NCBI RefSeq assembly: GCF_000219725.1
Contig: NC_015732.1
Location: forward strand, 1,984,001 to 2,048,000
Length of the DNA stretch: 64,000 nt
Source: Gracilinema caldarium DSM 7334
GTDB lineage: Bacteria; Spirochaetota; Spirochaetia; Treponematales; Breznakiellaceae
Direction of reading: 5' to 3'
In this document: positions 32,551-41,262 of the stretch, one piece after another
Layout: every line of letters starts with the position of its first letter
Position numbering within the stretch: position 1 is the first letter of the stretch
The notes under the pieces: model-generated
Told to the model about the DNA's origin: nothing
Database searches by the model: none
What the model saw: the letters and a program-made list of their open reading frames with translations, nothing else
Made by a program: the position numbers and the translations under genes

Positions 32551-34272
32551 CTATTTAATCCTCCAGCTGATGGAGACCGACTTCTGATTCAGGATATCGG
32601 TACCGAAATCAAAGATAAGCCGCGATACAAAAAGGGCTGTAAATACGGATGAAATAACGCCGATTGCTAGGCTGACCGCAAAGCCCTGTATAGGACCGGT
32701 ACCCAGCTGAGACAGGAAGAGGGCTGCAATAAAGGTAGTGATGTTAGAGTCCATAATTGCCCAGAAGGCCTTGTCAAAACCTGCATCAATAGCAGCTTTC
32801 CTGCTTTTTCCAAGCCGAAGCTCTTCCTTAATACGCTCAAACACAATAACATTCGCATCGACTGCCATACCGATCGTCAAAATAAACCCAGCAATACTTG
32901 GGAGCGTCAGGGTCAGATTAAAGGCAGAAAGGATACTGAACATAAGGAAGAGATTCAAAATCTGGGCGATCATGGCATTAATACCAGCACCTTTGTAATA
33001 CAGGAGCATAAATACCATAACCGCTGCGATACCGCCTAAGAGAGCATTAAGACCCTGCCGTATGGTATCTTCACCAAGGGAAGCTCCAATGGCCTGCTGA
33101 TTCACTACTTCCAGATCAATCGGTAACGCGGCCGTTCGAAGAATGAGTGCGATATTATTGGCTTCATCAGCACCAAAACCAGTAAGCCGTACTGAATCAC
33201 GAATAGGTTCTTGGATCCTGGCATAGCTCTTTACCTTATCGTCGAGAACGATTGCAAGGGATTTATTGACATTGGCTGAGGTTAATTTGTAAAAGAGCTC
33301 ACCACCTTCACTATCGAGCAGAAAGGTAACCTCTGGTCGGCCAGTGATCTGATCACGGTCGACGAGCGCATTTTTAATATGATTCCCATCAAGACCAACT
33401 TCTTTCTTAATTACAATATAGTCTACAAAGGTATCGAGGCCATATTTATCTTTGTTATAGAAGCCGCGCACAACCGTATCAGCAGGAATTACAGAAGGGT
33501 TGAGCAGGTTCCCTTCACCATCAAAGGTATCACTGGGATGTTCCCGATAATAGGACCTAAATGCTGTGGTTGCTTCATCATCAACAATATGGAACGCAAG
33601 GCGGCCTTTACCCATAATGATGGAATTAATCCGTTCAGGATCGGCAGCACCAGGGATTTCTACATAAATCTGGTCATTACCCTGACGTCGAATAACCGGT
33701 TCGGTAAGACCGAATTTATCGATACGGCTGTTAAGAACTTCGAGGGCCCGGTTCATTGCATCTTCCTTGTCAGCATCGGTTAAATCCCTGCCAAGGCGTT
33801 CTTTTAAGGAGTCCAGATTTGCCTGGATTACCACACTCATACCGCCAGATAGGTCAAGTCCAAGCTGAACAGCACTCTGATGCAGGTCCTTAAGGGCTAG
33901 GATTTCTTCCCGGTACTTTGATTCGATTGCATCGAGGGCTTCCTTCTCGCCTGCAAAGGCGGATAATACAGCCCGGGCATCCCATTTTTGTGGCGCAGGA
34001 CGTTTTGCTAATTTGTAATTTTCCTTTGCAATTTTAATTAAAAAACTAAGCCCATCGGGGACATATCCACCATTTTTCGCTAATTCCTTTAATTCCTTAA
34101 TATCTGCCTGTGCCTTTCTGTTTGCATAGGACTTAATCTGTTCTCGGGAACCTAATGCGAGGGTTTGATCCTCCTTAGGCACCATAAAATACCAGCGCAG
34201 GGTCGGATAAAGGAATGCAAATGCAATCGCGACCGTGGCAAGGATGATGAAGAACCGATACCGTTTACTCAT
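32551..34272 (-). CDS. secD: Protein-export membrane protein SecD
   Basis: SecD is the partner of SecF in the Sec-associated export motor. The 573-residue protein has an N-terminal helix, the LGLDLSGGMSVVIQ motif (about 137-150), periplasmic domains and six C-terminal helices with the block TIGMAVDANVIVFERIKEEL. About 90 residues between the first helix and the LGLDLSGG motif form an extra charged helical insert, not found in short SecD proteins. It lies between yajC and secF in the usual order. Confidence 0.96.
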   Translation of the reverse strand: MSKRYRFFIILATVAIAFAFLYPTLRWYFMVPKEDQTLALGSREQIKSYANRKAQADIKELKELAKNGGYVPDGLSFLIKIAKENYKLAKRPAPQKWDARAVLSAFAGEKEALDAIESKYREEILALKDLHQSAVQLGLDLSGGMSVVIQANLDSLKERLGRDLTDADKEDAMNRALEVLNSRIDKFGLTEPVIRRQGNDQIYVEIPGAADPERINSIIMGKGRLAFHIVDDEATTAFRSYYREHPSDTFDGEGNLLNPSVIPADTVVRGFYNKDKYGLDTFVDYIVIKKEVGLDGNHIKNALVDRDQITGRPEVTFLLDSEGGELFYKLTSANVNKSLAIVLDDKVKSYARIQEPIRDSVRLTGFGADEANNIALILRTAALPIDLEVVNQQAIGASLGEDTIRQGLNALLGGIAAVMVFMLLYYKGAGINAMIAQILNLFLMFSILSAFNLTLTLPSIAGFILTIGMAVDANVIVFERIKEELRLGKSRKAAIDAGFDKAFWAIMDSNITTFIAALFLSQLGTGPIQGFAVSLAIGVISSVFTALFVSRLIFDFGTDILNQKSVSISWRIK

Positions 34273-34306
34273 GCCGTTGCTCCAATGTTCTATAGAAATA
34301 TATAAG

Positions 34307-34675
34307 TTATTTAGTTTCCTCAGTGACTACTTCTGTTTTTTCTGCTTTTGCGCTTTCTACAACTGAAGCGATGGCGCTTCGTGAGAATTCAATCTTAGTA
34401 GAATCATCAACCTTAACGACAACTGTACCCTCTTTTACTGACTGGATCACCCCATGGATTCCACCAATGGTAACCACCTTATCGCCCTTTTTAAGAGCTG
34501 CCAGCATTTTTTCGGTTTCCTTCTGCTTCTTATTCTGAGGTCGAATAATCAGAAAGTAAAAAATAAGGATAACAAGGCCGAAAGGTACAAAGGTTGAGAT
34601 AAGGGATGCGGTGGTACCTGCACCTGCAGCCTGATCAGGGGCTCCCATGAGGAGCGGCAATACAAATGTATTCAT
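34307..34675 (-). CDS. yajC: Sec translocon accessory protein YajC
   Basis: YajC is a small membrane protein bound to SecDF. The 122 residues show one transmembrane helix (about 29-46) followed by the family motif IIRPQNKKQKETEKMLAALKKGDKVVTIGGIHG and a short beta domain. An AAGGAAG ribosome site precedes the ATG at 34675. It is the first gene of yajC-secD-secF and is upstream by 34 bases. Confidence 0.95.
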   Translation of the reverse strand: MNTFVLPLLMGAPDQAAGAGTTASLISTFVPFGLVILIFYFLIIRPQNKKQKETEKMLAALKKGDKVVTIGGIHGVIQSVKEGTVVVKVDDSTKIEFSRSAIASVVESAKAEKTEVVTEETK

Positions 34676-34788
34676 AGGGTAACTTCCTTAATAAGAGACT
34701 TCTCCGTAAAATACCATAGGCACCCGGCTCGGTCAAGGCACAATTTTTCCTATCATAGCTTTCATAACTTCTGAATTTTAGAGAGGCT

Positions 34789-35079
34789 TTATAAAACAAT
34801 AGCCTTATTCACTTCTACAGGAAATACTCCAAAAAGGCGATCGAAGGGAAAGGACCTATCATAATGAGTATGTGCAGCCTTATTATATGCCTCTATTACA
34901 TAATCTAGTTCAACCGGATCCTTAGAATATATAGCAGAACTATAGGCAGCTCTGAAAAGTCCACGTTCTGCCAGTTCTTTGGTGCTGAGTGTACCATATT
35001 TTCGCTTAGCCTGCCCGTCCACCACAGCCGCAGGGCCGTCATAACCAATGGTAAAAATAAAATCTGCGCGGGATAGCAT
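34789..35079 (-). CDS. Conserved-looking small protein, function unknown
   Basis: The 96-residue protein begins MLSRADFIFTIGYDGPAAVVDG and has no signal peptide or transmembrane segment. It has a mixed alpha/beta pattern and a patch with His and aromatic residues (THYDRSFPFDRLFGVFP). I do not recognise a family. A GGAGG site 4 bases before the ATG at 35079 supports translation. It begins just below the terminator of the oxygen-defence genes and may be read through at low level. It also lies upstream of yajC by about 110 bases. Confidence 0.65.
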   Translation of the reverse strand: MLSRADFIFTIGYDGPAAVVDGQAKRKYGTLSTKELAERGLFRAAYSSAIYSKDPVELDYVIEAYNKAAHTHYDRSFPFDRLFGVFPVEVNKAIVL

Positions 35080-35091
35080 ACTGCCTCCAAT

Positions 35092-35133
35092 AAAAAAAAG
35101 ACTACTTCATACAACATTGTTTATGAAGTAGTC
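35092..35133 (-). terminator. Intrinsic terminator of the oxygen-defence operon
   Basis: A perfect 12-bp stem (35100-35111 with 35122-35133) is followed on the minus strand by eight U. It lies 45 bases after the rubredoxin stop and touches the ribosome site of the next gene. Confidence 0.85.
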
Positions 35134-35177
35134 CATAGCCTAGTTTCTGAGACTCGTCTTTGTCAATATTGGCGCTA

Positions 35178-35339
35178 TCAATCTACCGGTGAAAAGTCAT
35201 CCTTGGAGGCACCGCACATAGGACAAACCCAATCGGCGGGCAGAGATTCAAAGGGTGTGCCTGGCTGTATGCCCCCATCCTTGTCACCTTCTGCGGGATC
35301 ATAAATATACCCGCATACATCACAAACATACTTCTTCAT
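35178..35339 (-). CDS. Rubredoxin
   Basis: Rubredoxin is a one-iron electron carrier. The 53-residue protein, found by reading the gap between two genes, starts [19 protein letters not shown] and ends [17 protein letters not shown]. Both metal knuckles are intact (C-x2-C-G-Y and C-P-x-C-G), so iron binding is expected. AAGGAG is placed before the ATG at 35339. It follows the superoxide reductase by 21 bases and presumably feeds electrons to it and to rubrerythrin. Confidence 0.95.
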   Translation of the reverse strand: MKKYVCDVCGYIYDPAEGDKDGGIQPGTPFESLPADWVCPMCGASKDDFSPVD

Positions 35340-35360
35340 GGTGTACTCCTTAACAATCTA

Positions 35361-35735
35361 TTATGCCTTCCAAAGGCCATGTAAATTGCAATATTCCCGG
35401 GCAGAAACAATCCTGGCGGATAGGGTAAACTCAGCAACCGGGGCGTCACCGGGCTTTAGGAATTTGCGATGGGATACTCCATCGGCTAAAAGCTCTATCC
35501 ATTCAATATAGTGTTTTTCTTCCATTGGATGGGGAACGGAGCCAACCGAAACCTTGTAACCAGTCGCAGTTTTTTCGATAACCGGTACATGTTTTTCCTT
35601 TGCCGCATCGGTTGTATTCTCAGTCAGAAGCTTCATTGGTTTGCCGCAGCACACCAACTCACCTTCTCCGGCATGGATCACTTCCACAATATTACCACAG
35701 AGTTCACACTTATAGATCTGTGCAATTTGGGTCAT
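35361..35735 (-). CDS. Superoxide reductase (desulfoferrodoxin)
   Basis: The enzyme reduces superoxide to hydrogen peroxide without making oxygen. The 124-residue protein has an N-terminal desulforedoxin site (Cys10, Cys13, Cys29, Cys30) and the catalytic iron site with His49 (EKHVPV), His69 and His75 ([13 protein letters not shown]), Cys116 and His119 (CNLHG). Both sites are complete, so this is the two-iron class. An AGGAGG site precedes the ATG. It lies between rubrerythrin and rubredoxin. Confidence 0.96.
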   Translation of the reverse strand: MTQIAQIYKCELCGNIVEVIHAGEGELVCCGKPMKLLTENTTDAAKEKHVPVIEKTATGYKVSVGSVPHPMEEKHYIEWIELLADGVSHRKFLKPGDAPVAEFTLSARIVSAREYCNLHGLWKA

Positions 35736-35744
35736 TGATTCCTC

Positions 35745-36320
35745 CTAATAATTTTCGCCAAGCAGCTCAAAATATGCCTGGGGATGGGCACAGGCAGGGC
35801 AGGCTTTGGGTGCTTCGGTACCTTCATAGAGATACCCACAGTTCAGACAGCGCCACACAACCGGCTTATCTTTCTTGAAGACCTGTCCGGCATCGATATT
35901 AGCCTTAAGCTTTTCATATCGTTTTGCATGCTGTTTTTCAGCTACTGCAATCGACTCGAATACGGTCGCAATAGCGCTAAATCCTTCCTCCCGGGCAATT
36001 TTTGCAAATTCGGGATACATGGTCTGCCATTCATAGTTTTCACCACCGGCGGCTTCAAGTAGATTCTCTGCGGTCGTTCCAATGACGCCAGCGGGGAAAG
36101 AGGCTTCGATTTTAACCTCGCCGCCTTCAAGAAACTTAAAAAGCCGTTTTGCATGTTCCTTTTCCTGATCAGCGGTTTCACTGAATATTAAAGAAATCTG
36201 TATAAAGCCCTCTTCTTTAGCCTTGCTGGCAAAGTAGGTGTATCTGTTCCGGGCCTGTGATTCACCGGCGAAGGCGGTAAGCAGATTTTTTTCTGTCCTG
36301 GTTCCTTTTAGGCTTGCCAT
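35745..36320 (-). CDS. rbr: Rubrerythrin
   Basis: Rubrerythrin removes hydrogen peroxide. The 191-residue protein has a four-helix di-iron domain with Glu-x6-Tyr, E-x2-H motifs (AGESQARNRYTYF, EKEHAKRLF, AEKQHAKRYE) and a C-terminal rubredoxin domain with WRCLNCGYLYEG and CPACAHPQ. AAGGAG precedes the ATG. It is the first gene of rbr-sor-rubredoxin, a set that converts superoxide to peroxide and then water. This fits an anaerobe that meets oxygen. Confidence 0.97.
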   Translation of the reverse strand: MASLKGTRTEKNLLTAFAGESQARNRYTYFASKAKEEGFIQISLIFSETADQEKEHAKRLFKFLEGGEVKIEASFPAGVIGTTAENLLEAAGGENYEWQTMYPEFAKIAREEGFSAIATVFESIAVAEKQHAKRYEKLKANIDAGQVFKKDKPVVWRCLNCGYLYEGTEAPKACPACAHPQAYFELLGENY

Positions 36321-36377
36321 AGTTCACTCCTTGTATTTGATGTTGATGAGAAGTTCCTCTATATTTTGATATCAAAC

Positions 36378-36392
36378 AGTAATAAAAGCAAG
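36378..36392 (-). promoter_or_regulatory. 15-base motif shared with the valS promoter
   Basis: This sequence is identical to 30178-30192 and lies about 60 bases before the rbr ATG. In valS it covers the spacer and -10. A TACTGT at the end (minus strand) could be the -10 here, but the -35 is poor. A shared promoter form or factor site is possible. Confidence 0.35.
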
Positions 36393-36421
36393 TAGTTTTG
36401 TATATTTTTTAAGAATAATTC

Positions 36422-38164
36422 TTAATTTAATTGATTCTGATAGATTTTTTTATAGGGTTGTAAGATTGGATTATCCGGTGACAACGAAAGAGCCTGCTTA
36501 AGATAGTAGACGGCCCGTCGTTCGTCCTTTCGGCGATGATATACTTCAAGCATCGCGATGAGCGCATCAAGGTTGCGTGGATCTTCAAAGAGGCTTGAAC
36601 GAAGATCATTTAAAATCGATTCTTCATCGGTTTTCAGTTTACTTCTCAGGTAATAATAACTGCTTTTAAGCGTGCTGGAACTTACACTTGTAATTTTTGC
36701 GTCAATGATAAGCCTAGCATCCTCTTTTTTACCCGCATTGATAAGAGCGAGTACATAGGTCAGGGTATTCTGTTCGTTAACAGGATCTCGATCATAGAGT
36801 TCCCTGGCGAAAAGTAATGCCTGATCATATTTTTTTAAACCCTGTTGAATGAGCACTGCATTTGCTAAATCCGTGGTTGAGCGTCGGTTGTCTATGAGTT
36901 GGTTATTATATACTTGGGCCTGTGCCCAGTTTTGCTGTCGTATAGCCACAATAACCGCCAGTTCTAATATATTTGTTGATATAACTGAATTTTGAATTTC
37001 ATGAGTATTAGTTTTTATATCCCGGAGTAAGAGTTCCAACATTCCTATACCCTCTTTTTGTTCCACTTCACGTTCAGATTCTATGAGGAGCCGTGCCAAA
37101 TATATTGTTGCGTCCATATCGGATGGAGAATTTCGCAAAATAGACCTTAAAAAGATAAGAGCCGCATCACGATTCCGAAAACCTTCTGCTTGAATTCGAG
37201 CTCGTAAGTAAAGATAGGTCGCATTTGAATTATCCATCATACCATAGGCATCTAAAAGAGGAGCTGCCTGAAGGTATTTTTTTTGTTCTATTAAAACCTT
37301 AGCCCTCATAAGCAATACATCCTTATCTTTTGGATCTTTTTGTAATAATTCTGCTAATGCAGGTTCAGCTCTGGACCAATTTTCTGTTTGATAATACAGC
37401 ATGGCCAAATCCCTTTTAATAGCCCAATTCTCGGGATATCGTGATAGTAGTTCTGTTAATAAATTAATAGCGTCAACATTTTGTTGCTTTACTGATAATA
37501 AACGAGCCAGAGCCAGAGCCGCAGGATAGCAATCTGCTGAAAGTTCATAGGCTTTAGAATATAAAGAAAAGGCTTGCTCCCTTTGGCCAGTTCGTTCTAA
37601 AACTATTCCCTTAAAATAATAAGGAAGGATAGACTTACTATTTATTGCCATAGCCCTATCGAGATCTGGAATTGCTGCAGCTAAACGTTCAGTTCTTTTT
37701 TCGTTAAGCAAGGCAATAAAAGGAAGCAATAGTTCAAAAAAATCTTCCGAACTAGCAGGAGCAGGTGTATACATTCCTTTTTCAGCTTCCTTGATAATTC
37801 TAATATATACACTAGTAACAGGGGCGTCAATTTGAGGTAATTCAATCACAAGAGCAGGATATACAGATTTATAGAAAGCTAGAGCGACAGAAGAAAGAGT
37901 CCTTCCGAGCTCAGTATCAGCAACATCCCTGTTTCGAAGCAAATCGAGGGCCCGTTGCAACGAAGGTGGTGTTCCTAACTCTATGAGACCACGAATTTCA
38001 TCCGCGAGACTAAGAGGTTTTTCTTCACTTTTTTCACTTTTCCGTTCAATAGGTGTTTCATCAATTGTACGTACAGGAGCACTTTTACAAGTAAGTAACG
38101 AACAACTGAGAAGCAATGCAATAAAAAAAAAGTACCGCTCCTGCAGAGCACCGGTGATAATCAT
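36422..38164 (-). CDS. TPR-repeat lipoprotein
   Basis: The 580-residue protein has an N-terminal export signal with a lipobox ending at Cys21 (L-L-L-S-C) and then at least eight TPR-like helical pairs, e.g. LPYYFKGIVLERTGQREQAFSLYSKAYEL and SPSDMDATIYLARLL. TPR arrays hold protein complexes, so it may be an envelope scaffold. It follows the membrane protein gene by 6 bases and is likely co-transcribed. The start has no good ribosome site; it may be coupled to the gene before. The C-terminal repeats are regular and the protein ends LQPYKKIYQNQLN. Confidence 0.82.
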   Translation of the reverse strand: MIITGALQERYFFFIALLLSCSLLTCKSAPVRTIDETPIERKSEKSEEKPLSLADEIRGLIELGTPPSLQRALDLLRNRDVADTELGRTLSSVALAFYKSVYPALVIELPQIDAPVTSVYIRIIKEAEKGMYTPAPASSEDFFELLLPFIALLNEKRTERLAAAIPDLDRAMAINSKSILPYYFKGIVLERTGQREQAFSLYSKAYELSADCYPAALALARLLSVKQQNVDAINLLTELLSRYPENWAIKRDLAMLYYQTENWSRAEPALAELLQKDPKDKDVLLMRAKVLIEQKKYLQAAPLLDAYGMMDNSNATYLYLRARIQAEGFRNRDAALIFLRSILRNSPSDMDATIYLARLLIESEREVEQKEGIGMLELLLRDIKTNTHEIQNSVISTNILELAVIVAIRQQNWAQAQVYNNQLIDNRRSTTDLANAVLIQQGLKKYDQALLFARELYDRDPVNEQNTLTYVLALINAGKKEDARLIIDAKITSVSSSTLKSSYYYLRSKLKTDEESILNDLRSSLFEDPRNLDALIAMLEVYHRRKDERRAVYYLKQALSLSPDNPILQPYKKIYQNQLN

Positions 38165-38170
38165 GATCGA

Positions 38171-38725
38171 CTAATGACTATTATCCTGGTCATCCTGCTT
38201 AGGATACAAAAACAAAAGAAGCAATAATATACCTGCAAATAGAAGAATAAGGGGCCATGCTGTTAATATAAACTTTTTAAAGGAGAAAGCTACAAGATCC
38301 AAAGAAAAAACCAATAAAACAATACCTAAGATAATAAATGCAACCGCTGGTACAATAAACCGTGCAAGGCTTTGATTGGTCCGGAAACGAGCAGCAGGTA
38401 TGAGCGCGGTTCCAGCAAAAATAGATATTGCAGGCCATACCTTAGCAAATGGATATGGTATAGTATGCAGGATCGTTAACAATAAAAAAAGACCAACCTG
38501 TATAAAAAAAGCAGCTAAAAACATATATTGCAGTCTATGATCCAATTTAAATGCAAAAAGAGCAAATAAAACGCCGATAAGTAAAAAAATGGTAGCAGGA
38601 ATGGTTGCGACTTTTGCGACATCGGAAAGGCTGGCAATAAAAAGCACCAATCCAAAAATCATAAGTGAAAAGCCGATGAAAAATGAAAGACGACCAGCAA
38701 GCTTTTGCATTTCTTTAGTGTTCAT
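38171..38725 (-). CDS. Multi-pass membrane protein, function unknown
   Basis: The 184-residue protein has six strongly hydrophobic segments: about 13-33, 39-58, 66-86, 94-108, 122-142 and 150-172. The gene starts with MNTKEMQKLAGRLSFFIG. It has the look of HdeD/DUF308-type small membrane proteins, but no motif is certain. It begins the unit with the TPR lipoprotein and is divergent from the next lipoprotein gene, with a 69-base gap that holds the promoters. Confidence 0.7.
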   Translation of the reverse strand: MNTKEMQKLAGRLSFFIGFSLMIFGLVLFIASLSDVAKVATIPATIFLLIGVLFALFAFKLDHRLQYMFLAAFFIQVGLFLLLTILHTIPYPFAKVWPAISIFAGTALIPAARFRTNQSLARFIVPAVAFIILGIVLLVFSLDLVAFSFKKFILTAWPLILLFAGILLLLLFLYPKQDDQDNSH

Positions 38726-38734
38726 TGTAAGTAT

Positions 38735-38740
38735 TATAAT
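38735..38740 (+). promoter_or_regulatory. Consensus -10 box for the plus-strand envelope genes
   Basis: TATAAT lies 54 bases before the ATG at 38795. A -35 at the right distance is poor, so an activator or an extended form may be needed. Confidence 0.4.
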
Positions 38741-38794
38741 GATTCTTCTTTAACCTTGCCAATGGGAAGTGGCTATGATAGTATCAAAAAATCC

Positions 38795-39850
38795 ATGAGT
38801 CCTAAGCATTTTCATTTATTAGCTCTTATATTTTTCCTATCTACAATACTCTCTTGTGAGCTTACAACTAACCAGTATTCATATTATATTACAGGTAGTA
38901 AGGAAAAGCAGGAAACATTAAAAGAACTATTTCGGCTTCTTAACCGCGAAATGGATCCAGGGGAAGAACAGTTCTCTATTGTAAGAGAAATTGCAAATGA
39001 ACTTTTAAACCAACAAGAATATGCTAGACTCACCAATTTTCTTACTGATTGGGTAACTTCACATCCCAAGGATCCCTTTAACGGTTATCTCCTCTTGATG
39101 GTTGCCTATGCGTATATGAAGCAAGATGCAGGCCCCATAGCGGCGATCTATTTTAACCGTATCCTCACTAAATATCCCGACTTATTAGTGAAGGGAGAAT
39201 CAATCCATTTTCAATGCCTTAAACAACTTATACAACTTGAAAAAAAACCGGAGCACCAGATCCGATATTATAAGGAACTTATTGCCAGATTCCCAGAAAA
39301 AATCGATTTAGGCAATGCTCATTTCATGCTGGCCCAGGCCTATGAAAAAACCGGTGAATGGGATATGGCTATTCAAACCTATTCAAAGTTTTTGCCCTAT
39401 TACAGCTCATCTATTCCGGGTTTTCCCGATGCACTGGGATATGCCATGAAATTGGTAGATTATTATAACTCACCGAAAGATTGGACCTTCGAATCTCTCG
39501 ATAGTCTGGTCAGTGCAGTGAAAAAAGCCCTCGATTCAGGTAGCAGCCGCGAACTGAGAAGACTCCGGGCTAAGGTCAATTTTTTTGCAGTATCCTGGGG
39601 ACAGGATGCGAATCAGCCTGTAGGGATGGATGAATTTAACCTGTCAGATTTTATGGCGGGAAATAGGATACGCTATGCCGATACGGTCGATGCAAGTTCT
39701 AATGCCAACGAAGCCTATCTCAAAACCTGGGGATGGACCCAGCGGATTACAACCTGGTATCTTTATTTTAGAAAAATTTATTTCCCCGCCGATCCTGAAA
39801 TTCACGGACGATGGGAATGGGCTGGGGTCTATTATGGGGAAAAATTCTAA
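38795..39850 (+). CDS. TPR-like lipoprotein upstream of lytic transglycosylase
   Basis: From the ATG at 38795 the protein has 351 residues, with a lipobox at Cys21 (S-T-I-L-S-C). The body has TPR-like helical pairs (GYLLLMVAYAYMKQDAGPIAAIYFNRIL and HFMLAQAYEKTGEWDMAIQTYSKFLPY) and then an unassigned C-terminal domain rich in aromatic residues (ITTWYLYFRKIYFPA). An ATG at 38762 adds 11 residues and cannot be excluded. The stop overlaps the start of the transglycosylase gene by one base (TAATG), so the two are coupled and may work together at the cell wall. Confidence 0.82.
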   Translation: MSPKHFHLLALIFFLSTILSCELTTNQYSYYITGSKEKQETLKELFRLLNREMDPGEEQFSIVREIANELLNQQEYARLTNFLTDWVTSHPKDPFNGYLLLMVAYAYMKQDAGPIAAIYFNRILTKYPDLLVKGESIHFQCLKQLIQLEKKPEHQIRYYKELIARFPEKIDLGNAHFMLAQAYEKTGEWDMAIQTYSKFLPYYSSSIPGFPDALGYAMKLVDYYNSPKDWTFESLDSLVSAVKKALDSGSSRELRRLRAKVNFFAVSWGQDANQPVGMDEFNLSDFMAGNRIRYADTVDASSNANEAYLKTWGWTQRITTWYLYFRKIYFPADPEIHGRWEWAGVYYGEKF

Positions 39851-41259
39851 TGCGATATACAACCATTATCGTAGGTAACATTCTTATTATACTTAATTTT
39901 TCCATCTTTGCTTCAGAGATGCAACCCCTTCATCAACATAATCCACTACAAAGTGAACAATACAGTCCTGCCACCGAAATAGTACGTAGTAACGGTGCAG
40001 CTATAAGAATTAAAATCGATACCGAATACGTCCAGAATGGATTATCCGCCGTTTCAATGAATAAGCTACCCCTAAATTGGCATGGCATGCAGGGTGTAGA
40101 ATTATCTATTCCAGGACTTAATGCACTCCTTACCCAACAGTACATTAAACAGTATACAAGCCCCGCTGGGCTTCAATGGCTTAAGGCTGTTATGAACCGG
40201 GGGAAGGTTTATTTACCTTTAATCCGCAAAGAGGTGGAAGAAATGAACTTGCCCCTTGAATTAGCCTATCTTCCGGTGATAGAAAGTGCATTTCTTCCAA
40301 CCGCGGTAAGCAGATCAGGTGCTGTAGGGTTATGGCAGTTCATGAAAAATAGTATCCATGGATATGGTATGGTTATTGATGAATGGCGGGATGACCGGAG
40401 GGATGTTCTCAAATCAACCCAGGGAGCATTAAAAAAATTACAGGATAATTACCGTTATTTTAAGGATTGGCCCTTAGCTCTTGCAGCCTATAACGCGGGT
40501 CTTGGTGCGGTACAACGGGCGGTGCAGAAGGCTGGTGTAAAAGATTACTGGGTTCTCTGTGAAAAAAAACATCTAAAGAACGAAACCATCCACTATGTTC
40601 CTAAATTCCTTGCTATAGCTTTTATACTTGCCAATCCGAGTAACTATGGGCTAGAGCCAGATTGGACCGAAGCACCCCCGATTGAACGAATACCAGTAGG
40701 GAGAATGGCTGATGTAAAGTTACTCGAAGAAAAAGCAGGTATTGAACAAGGAATTTTAAAGGCCTTAAATCCAGAGCTATACTTCGGTATCACCCCTTCG
40801 GACCCAAATTATCTGCTTAAAGTTCCTGCGGAGTATAAGGAACCAATAGAAAAGCTTCTGCGTAATAAAAATGAAAATCTTATTTTATTTTATTACCACA
40901 CCATTCATTCAGGGGATACCCTGTCAGCCCTTTCACGCCACTATGGGGTCAGTGTTGAACAGATCAAACTGTCAAATCCAGGTATCCAAGACCGGTACCT
41001 AAAGTTGGGGGCAAAAATTAAAATACCTGCTATAAAAAATGTAGGCCCCTATGAACGACCTGCTTTACCAGCCTCATCAATAGCCTTTGAGGGGACCCAT
41101 GTGGTTAAAAAGGGCGAGACCCTTTGGTCTATCGCATTAGCCTATGACGTTGACCCAGAAGTCTTGGCCACAGTAAATGGATTAACACTTTCTTCAATAC
41201 TACGTGAAGGTTATCTACTTAAAACGCCGATAAAAAAGATAGAAAATGGTGGTGAATGA
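39850..41259 (+). CDS. Membrane/periplasmic lytic transglycosylase with two LysM domains
   Basis: The enzyme should cleave peptidoglycan glycan strands. From the ATG at 39850 it has 469 residues: a signal peptide (about 1-21), an SLT domain (about 105-260) with catalytic Glu145 in LPVIESAF and the motif SGAVGLWQFM, and two C-terminal LysM domains (about 347-395, HTIHSGDTLSALS, and 413-455, HVVKKGETLWSIA). The layout is like MltD. The longer frame from 39811 has an unlikely N terminus. Translation is coupled to the lipoprotein upstream. Confidence 0.95.
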   Translation: MRYTTIIVGNILIILNFSIFASEMQPLHQHNPLQSEQYSPATEIVRSNGAAIRIKIDTEYVQNGLSAVSMNKLPLNWHGMQGVELSIPGLNALLTQQYIKQYTSPAGLQWLKAVMNRGKVYLPLIRKEVEEMNLPLELAYLPVIESAFLPTAVSRSGAVGLWQFMKNSIHGYGMVIDEWRDDRRDVLKSTQGALKKLQDNYRYFKDWPLALAAYNAGLGAVQRAVQKAGVKDYWVLCEKKHLKNETIHYVPKFLAIAFILANPSNYGLEPDWTEAPPIERIPVGRMADVKLLEEKAGIEQGILKALNPELYFGITPSDPNYLLKVPAEYKEPIEKLLRNKNENLILFYYHTIHSGDTLSALSRHYGVSVEQIKLSNPGIQDRYLKLGAKIKIPAIKNVGPYERPALPASSIAFEGTHVVKKGETLWSIALAYDVDPEVLATVNGLTLSSILREGYLLKTPIKKIENGGE

Positions 41260-41262
41260 TTC

